From Gammaproteobacteria bacterium (GTDB lineage Bacteria > Pseudomonadota > Gammaproteobacteria > Steroidobacterales > Steroidobacteraceae), in NCBI GenBank assembly GCA_003162555.1, contig PMNQ01000015.1, positions 1-9,743 on the forward strand: a stretch of 9,743 nt of DNA. Direction: 5' to 3'. Under the pieces are notes generated by a model. It had not been told where the DNA came from. It made no database searches and was given only the letters and a program-made list of their open reading frames with translations. Shown here one piece after another: positions 6,253 to 9,743 of the stretch. The position numbers and the translations under genes are program-made. Each line of letters opens with the position of its first letter. Position 1 is the first letter of the stretch.

Positions 6253-7607
6253 TGCGGCCGGCGCTGCTCGCCAGTGTATTGCTCGCCAGTGCGGCGCTGC
6301 CGCCGATCGCCTCCGCCGCGGCGCCCGCACCCATGAGTTTTGCCGCCACCGGCGCCGCGATCCAGACGCGCACGCTCGCCAACGGGCTGCAGGTGATTGT
6401 GTGGCCCGATCACAATATTCCGAGCGTCGCGCTGTTCAACTGGGTGCATGTCGGCAGCCGCAACGAGGGCACGGGCACGACGGGACTCGCGCATTTCTTC
6501 GAGCACATGATGTTCAACGGCACCTCGCATCGAGCGCAGGGCGAATTCGACAAGCTGCTCGAGGCGAGCGGCGGCAGCAACAACGCTTTTACGTCGCAGG
6601 ATGTCACGGTCTACCAGGACTGGTTCCCGCGTTCGACGCTCGAGCTGGTGCTGGTACTCGAGAGCGACCGACTGGCGAATCTCGCCTTCGCACCGCAGGT
6701 GGTCGAGAAGGAGCGAGAGGTGGTCTACTCGGAGCGGCGCCTGCGCGTGGACGACAGCAATCCGTCTTTCCTGAGCGAACAGGTGCAGGCCACCGCGTTT
6801 GTGGCGCATCCCTATCGCATTCCGACCATCGGCTGGCCCTCGGACATCAAGGCCTGGACGCTCGCCGACCTGCAGAATTTCTACCACACCTGGTACGCGC
6901 CGAATAACTGCACGCTGGTGCTGGTCGGCGATGTCGAGCCCGAGCAGGTGTTCGCGCTGGTGGAGAAATACTACGGCGCGATTCCACGTGGACCGGCCAC
7001 GCTCCCGGTGCGCACAGTCGAACCCGAGCAGACCGGCGAGCGGCGGCTGACTATCGAGCGCAGCGGGCAGAATCCGCTGCTGCAGGTGGCCTGGCACGCC
7101 ATCTCGGCCGACGATCCGCGCGCGCCGGCGCTGAACCTGCTGCAGACCATCCTCACCGAAGGCGATGCCGCGCGGTTGCACCGCGTGCTGGTCGAGGAGC
7201 GCAAGCTCGCGGTGGAGGTCGGCAGCGGCTGGTCTGAAGGCTTCGATCCCAATCTGTACTCGGTCTACGCCACGCTGGCCGAGGGTGCATCGACCGCCGA
7301 TCTCGAGCAGGCGCTGAATGCCGAAATCGCGCGGCTGGTCGACACCGGCGTCACGGCGGCGGAACTGGCGCGGGCCAAGCGCCAGGTCGCGGCTTCGTTC
7401 TGGCGCGGCGTATCGACGATCGACGGCAAGGCGCGGTTGCTGGGCGAATATGCGGTGCTGCACGGCGATTACCGCAAACTGTTCACGGCGCCGGACGCTT
7501 ACGAACGCGTGACCGCCGCCGACGTGCTGGCCGTGGCGCGCGTGGTGTTCAATCCGCAGCACCGCACCGTGGGTGTGCTGGTGCCGCGTGCGACGGCTGG
7601 GCACTGA
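6252..7607 (+). CDS. M16B zinc peptidase, catalytic subunit (exported)
   Basis: A 451-residue inverzincin-type metallopeptidase (Peptidase_M16 plus M16_C domains), predicted periplasmic: residues 1-22 form a signal peptide ending ASA. The zinc site is intact: HFFEH at 81-85 (two His ligands and catalytic Glu84) and the distal Glu161 exactly 76 residues after His85, in VEKEREVVYSERR. The second domain begins near 205-230 (TWYAPNNCTLVLVGDVEPEQV). At the place where active single-chain and partner subunits carry Arg and Tyr seven residues apart, this protein has Val314 and Val321, so it probably needs a partner for substrate binding. The start ATG overlaps the upstream stop by one base; an earlier in-frame ATG at 6204 lies inside the SPOR gene and would bury the signal peptide. 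The second M16 gene follows after 3 bases. The substrate is unknown. Confidence 0.93.
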   Translation: MRPALLASVLLASAALPPIASAAAPAPMSFAATGAAIQTRTLANGLQVIVWPDHNIPSVALFNWVHVGSRNEGTGTTGLAHFFEHMMFNGTSHRAQGEFDKLLEASGGSNNAFTSQDVTVYQDWFPRSTLELVLVLESDRLANLAFAPQVVEKEREVVYSERRLRVDDSNPSFLSEQVQATAFVAHPYRIPTIGWPSDIKAWTLADLQNFYHTWYAPNNCTLVLVGDVEPEQVFALVEKYYGAIPRGPATLPVRTVEPEQTGERRLTIERSGQNPLLQVAWHAISADDPRAPALNLLQTILTEGDAARLHRVLVEERKLAVEVGSGWSEGFDPNLYSVYATLAEGASTADLEQALNAEIARLVDTGVTAAELARAKRQVAASFWRGVSTIDGKARLLGEYAVLHGDYRKLFTAPDAYERVTAADVLAVARVVFNPQHRTVGVLVPRATAGH

Positions 7608-7610
7608 CAA

Positions 7611-9059
7611 ATGAGGGCGGCGATCATGGTTGCAGCGACGATCCTGGCCGGTGCGGGCGCCGGTTCCGTCGCTGGCGCGGCGCCGGCCGCAGCCGACCCG
7701 ACCGCGAGTCACGTGAATGTGCCGGTGCCTGCGCACCAGCGCTACACGCTGCCAAATGGGCTCAGGTTGATTCTCGTGCCGCGGCACGACATCCCGCTGG
7801 TGGCTTTCAATCTGCTGCTGCGCGGCGGCGCCTTGCTCGACCCGCCCGGCCGCGATGGCACCGCGGCGCTCGCTGCCGACCTGCTGACGCACGGCGCCGG
7901 CAAGCGCGATGCCTACGCGTTCGCGGATGCGGTCGAAGGGTCGGGTGGCAACCTCGACGCCGCGGCGCACGCCGAGTTCATCCAGGTGCAAGGCCAGTTC
8001 CTCGCGCAGGACAGCCATCTGATGCTCGAATTGCTGGCGGATGCGGTGCTGCAGCCGCGCTTCGATGCCGACGAGTTCGAAAAGCTGCGCGAGCGGCGCA
8101 TCGAGGAGCTCAAGGCCGCCAAGGATTCCTCGCCGCAGGCGCTGCTGGGAAATTATGGCCGCGCGCTGCTGTTCGCCGGCCATCCCTATGGTCGCACCGT
8201 CAGCGGCAGTGAAGCCTCGCTGGCGCAGCTCACCCGTGCCGATGTCACGGGTTTTTACGCGGCGCAGGCTGGAGCGGACCGCGCGACGCTGGTGATCGCC
8301 GGCGACTTCGATCCGGCGCAGGTGCGTCGCGATGTCGAGGCCGTTTTCGGCGGCTGGAAGCGCGCGACGCAGCCGCTCCCGACGCTGACTCCGGCCGCGC
8401 GCGTGCACGGCCGGCGCCTGCTGCTGGTGGATTCACCGGGTTCCGCGCAGACCTATTTCTGGCTGGCGAACGTCGGCGTGCCGCGCCGCTACGAGTTGCG
8501 TCCCGCGCTGAATATCGCGAACCTCGCCTTCGGCGGCAGCTTTGGTTCGATGCTGAACCGCGAGTTGCGGCTCAAGGCCGGCCTCACCTACGACGCCAGC
8601 TCGCGCTTCACGCGCGGAGCGGTGGCGGGCGAATTTGCGATCAGCTCCTTCACGCAGACTGACAATACAGCGAAGGCGCTCGAGCTGGCGCTGGCGACGC
8701 TCGCACGGCTCAAGCACGACGGCCTGGACGCGCCCGCCACGGATTCGGCGCGCAATTTCCTGCTGGGCCAGTATCCGCTGGCTTTCGAGACGCCCTTCGA
8801 CTGGGCCGTGGCTCTGGGCGATCTGGACCTGTACAACCTGCCCGAGAGTTACATTGGCCATTTCGGCTCCGACCTGGTCGCCACCGGTGCGCCGGCGATC
8901 CACGCGGTCATCGCTGACGCCTTTCCATCTTCGGACGATCTCGACATCGTGCTGATTGGCGATGCAGCGAAGATTCGCGAGTCGCTCAGCAAATTCGGGC
9001 AAGTGACGACAATGCCATTGTCTGCACCAGAGTTTGCACCGACTGCCGTGACGCACTGA
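7611..9059 (+). CDS. M16B peptidase-like subunit lacking the zinc motif (exported)
   Basis: A 482-residue paralogue of the preceding peptidase with an N-terminal signal peptide (about 1-24). The family fold is clear: YTLPNGLRLILVPRHDIPLVAFNLLLRGGALLDPPG (45-80), HPYGRTVSGSEASLAQLTRADVTGFY (181-206), ATLVIAGDFDPAQV (215-228). The HxxEH helix has been replaced by ADLLT (89-93), so there is no zinc site. The C-terminal LRLKAGLTYD (299-308) keeps the Arg300/Tyr307 pair, spaced by seven, that orients substrate in M16 enzymes. This is the pattern of the non-catalytic partner in heterodimeric M16B proteases, as known for mitochondrial processing peptidase and Sphingomonas M16B pairs. The start at 7611 is 3 bases after the upstream stop. 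ATG 7626, behind GAGGG at 7613-7617, is an alternative, but Arg2 of the longer form suits a signal peptide. Confidence 0.9.
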   Translation: MRAAIMVAATILAGAGAGSVAGAAPAAADPTASHVNVPVPAHQRYTLPNGLRLILVPRHDIPLVAFNLLLRGGALLDPPGRDGTAALAADLLTHGAGKRDAYAFADAVEGSGGNLDAAAHAEFIQVQGQFLAQDSHLMLELLADAVLQPRFDADEFEKLRERRIEELKAAKDSSPQALLGNYGRALLFAGHPYGRTVSGSEASLAQLTRADVTGFYAAQAGADRATLVIAGDFDPAQVRRDVEAVFGGWKRATQPLPTLTPAARVHGRRLLLVDSPGSAQTYFWLANVGVPRRYELRPALNIANLAFGGSFGSMLNRELRLKAGLTYDASSRFTRGAVAGEFAISSFTQTDNTAKALELALATLARLKHDGLDAPATDSARNFLLGQYPLAFETPFDWAVALGDLDLYNLPESYIGHFGSDLVATGAPAIHAVIADAFPSSDDLDIVLIGDAAKIRESLSKFGQVTTMPLSAPEFAPTAVTH

Positions 9060-9131
9060 GCGACGCCTGCTTAGGCGGGCCAAGTCGCTCCCCGTAACTC
9101 GCTTGGTTGGCCCGCCTAATCAGGCATCGCT
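9059..9131. repeat. Hairpin 1: 25-base inverted repeat, copy A of a loop-conserved repeat family
   Basis: Arms 9059-9083 and 9107-9131 pair in 23 of 25 positions; the loop is 9084-9106. It begins at the stop codon of the second M16 gene, so it would fold at the 3' end of that transcript. No T-run follows, so intrinsic termination is not shown. The loop sequence at 9086-9104 reappears, inverted, in the loop of the second hairpin (9242-9263), which marks the two as related copies. Confidence 0.8.
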
Positions 9132-9145
9132 CATCGAGCCATGCC

Positions 9146-9164
9146 GCACGGTGCGATCCCGTGC
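9146..9164. repeat. Small hairpin between the two large ones
   Basis: A 6-base perfect stem, GCACGG at 9146-9151 and CCGTGC at 9159-9164, with a 7-base loop. It is short enough to arise by chance in GC-rich DNA, and is listed because it sits between two large related hairpins. Confidence 0.35.
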
Positions 9165-9180
9165 CATCAGTGGATTCGAG

Positions 9181-9319
9181 GTCAGCCGGCGATCTCGCGA
9201 AGCGCGTGGCTCGCGATTCGATGCACTGGCCTGGGTCAACAAAGCGAGTAACAAGGGGGAGCGGTGACCCAGGCCAGTGCAGCGGATCGCAAACCGCTCG
9301 ATTCACGCGCCCCGCTGAC
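9181..9319. repeat. Hairpin 2: extended inverted repeat, copy B in opposite orientation
   Basis: A perfect 17-base inverted repeat (9222-9238 with 9265-9281) extends to 26 bases with two non-Watson-Crick positions (9213-9238 with 9265-9290). Interrupted pairing continues outward to GTCAGC at 9181-9186 with GCTGAC at 9314-9319. The 26-base loop (9239-9264) contains AAGCGAGTAAC (9242-9252) and GGGGAGCG (9256-9263), which are the reverse complement, with one mismatch and a 3-base insertion, of the loop of hairpin 1. Outside the loop, the reverse complement also shares GCATCG and CGAGCCA-like blocks with the right flank of hairpin 1. Confidence 0.8.
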
Positions 9320-9341
9320 TAACCTCATGTCCATGAATACA

Positions 9342-9369
9342 TTGACCGCAGATGTCTCGTCAGTAATAT
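9342..9369 (+). promoter_or_regulatory. Candidate sigma-70 promoter for gltB
   Basis: TTGACC at 9342-9347 (5/6 to the -35 consensus), a 16-base spacer, and TAATAT at 9364-9369 (4/6 to the -10 consensus) in a locally AT-richer patch. Transcription would start near 9376, leaving a leader of about 180 bases before the glutamate synthase start. It is the best promoter-like pair I found in this intergenic region. Confidence 0.5.
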
Positions 9370-9385
9370 TCAGCGCATAGGTTCG

Positions 9386-9472
9386 ATGCTGCTGTTCGGT
9401 GCCAGGCGCGCGACCGTTGTCCGTCTGGCGGCCAGGCCTGCTCGCCGCAAGTCTCTGAAATTATTTGGTTAA
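9386..9472 (+). CDS. Possible 28-residue leader peptide upstream of gltB
   Basis: A short frame, ATG at 9386 to TAA at 9470-9472, encodes 28 residues (begins MLLFGARRATVV, ends KSLKLFG) with six Arg, two of them adjacent pairs, and two Lys. It starts about 10 bases after the predicted transcription start and stops four bases before a strong hairpin, the geometry of an attenuator leader peptide. The ribosome site is weak (TAGG at 9378-9381). A frame of this length can easily occur by chance in GC-rich DNA, so translation is not established. Confidence 0.22.
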   Translation: MLLFGARRATVVRLAARPARRKSLKLFG

Positions 9473-9476
9473 TTTG

Positions 9477-9501
9477 CCGTCCCGGGCCTTAAGCGGGACG
9501 G
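9477..9501 (+). terminator. Terminator-like or attenuator hairpin in the gltB leader
   Basis: A perfect 8-base stem, CCGTCCCG at 9477-9484 with CGGGACGG at 9494-9501, has a 9-base loop and is followed by only three T before a C-run. The short T tract makes it a weak intrinsic terminator; it may be a pause/attenuation hairpin in the glutamate synthase leader. It lies 55 bases before the gltB start codon. Confidence 0.5.
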
Positions 9502-9556
9502 TTTCCCCGTGCGCGGCTGCCGCGGCGCGTGGCGCAGAGTTTGCAAAGAGGGACAA

Positions 9557-9743
9557 ATGGCCGGAGACACCATGCGACTTGGACCGCCGCCGAAGGCGGG
9601 CCTTTACGATCCGCAATTCGAGCATGAGGCCTGCGGCGTGGGTTTCGTGGTCGATATCAAGGGCCGTCGATCGCACCAGATCCTGCAGCAGGCGCTCCAG
9701 GTGCTGACGAATCTCGACCATCGCGGCGCGAGCGGCAGCGAGG
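9557..9743 (+). CDS. gltB: Glutamate synthase large subunit, N-terminal part (cut by window end)
   Basis: The first 62 codons of the large (alpha) subunit of glutamate synthase, which makes glutamate from glutamine and 2-oxoglutarate in ammonia assimilation. After a short Pro-rich start the product reads [17 protein letters not shown] (15-31), then [25 protein letters not shown] (34-58), the hallmark start of the class II glutamine amidotransferase domain. Cys26 is the expected nucleophile, exposed after removal of a 25-residue propeptide. The start ATG at 9557 follows GAGGG (9548-9552) by four bases; ATG 9572, behind GGAGA (9563-9567), is an alternative giving a 20-residue propeptide. The rest of the gene lies beyond the window. 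No NADPH-subunit gene is visible here. Confidence 0.93.
   Translation, partial: MAGDTMRLGPPPKAGLYDPQFEHEACGVGFVVDIKGRRSHQILQQALQVLTNLDHRGASGSE

Larger units (their letters stand above)
9320..9556 (+). other. Intergenic leader region of gltB
   Basis: Second half of the 497-base gap between the M16 cluster and gltB. It contains the promoter-like pair, the mini-ORF and the hairpin listed separately. Positions 9446-9475 form an AT-rich patch unlike the surrounding sequence. I see no tRNA, no recognisable riboswitch and no protein-coding gene beyond the mini-ORF. Confidence 0.5.

Noticed and set aside
5452..6330. Upstream extension of the bactofilin frame on the minus strand
   Set aside because: It runs antisense through the whole SPOR lipoprotein gene and is Arg/Ala/Gly-rich without domain content; the bactofilin homology begins just after 5451.
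6123..8408. A 761-codon open frame on the minus strand opposite both M16 genes
   Set aside because: It is an antisense shadow of two clearly recognisable M16 genes. Its translation is Arg/His/Gln/Ala-rich low-complexity sequence with no family motif, as expected in high-GC DNA.
9059..9290. Integron attC sites
   Set aside because: The hairpins were compared with the attC layout (RYYYAAC and GTTRRRY core sites at the ends). The GTTGGCC present does not fit GTTRRRY, no gene cassettes lie between them and no integrase is in view.
8986..9322. Small frames on both strands over the hairpin region (about 71 and 106 codons)
   Set aside because: They translate the inverted repeats; related peptide strings on the two strands simply mirror the palindromes. 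No ribosome site or family match supports them.

Overview
The window is GC-rich DNA, and almost every strand carries long spurious open frames. Two lipoprotein signal peptides, two exported M16 peptidases, a bactofilin and a SPOR-domain protein point to a Gram-negative proteobacterium. A gammaproteobacterium of the Xanthomonadales/Nevskiales/Steroidobacter kind is my best guess, but that is inference from gene content only.

Layout. (1) Positions 1-186 hold no gene I can support, but carry a long palindromic intergenic repeat (about 59-157). (2) Positions 187 to about 3634, minus strand, form a compact glycerol operon transcribed right to left: glycerophosphodiester phosphodiesterase, FAD-dependent glycerol-3-phosphate dehydrogenase, then an FGGY kinase of the glycerol kinase type. 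Both junctions are 4-base ATGA overlaps, and a perfect TATAAT lies upstream of the first gene. Together they would convert glycerophosphodiesters to glycerol-3-phosphate, phosphorylate free glycerol, and oxidise glycerol-3-phosphate to DHAP. (3) 3765-5018, plus strand: an exported, probably lipid-anchored, PQQ-dependent sugar dehydrogenase-like beta-propeller. (4) 5035-5451, minus strand: a bactofilin. It is convergent with the dehydrogenase gene and divergent, by 36 bases, from the next cluster. (5) 5488-9059, plus strand: a tightly packed three-gene cluster of a SPOR-domain lipoprotein and two exported M16B peptidase subunits. The first M16 keeps the zinc site (HxxEH plus a distal Glu) but lacks the C-terminal Arg/Tyr pair. 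The second has lost HxxEH but keeps Arg/Tyr, so the two look like complementary halves of one heterodimeric protease. (6) 9060-9556: a 497-base intergenic region with two large hairpins that are inverted copies of one repeat family, then a promoter-like TTGACC/TAATAT pair, a 28-codon Arg-rich mini-ORF and a terminator-like hairpin. (7) 9557 to the end: the start of the glutamate synthase large subunit (gltB), cut by the window edge.

Most genes are conventional. The points worth a second look are the inverted hairpin pair at 9059-9319, the possible attenuation-style leader of gltB, the complementary M16 pair coupled to a SPOR lipoprotein, and the altered substrate-contact residues in the glycerol kinase homologue. 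I did not find a clearly new defence or mobile system.
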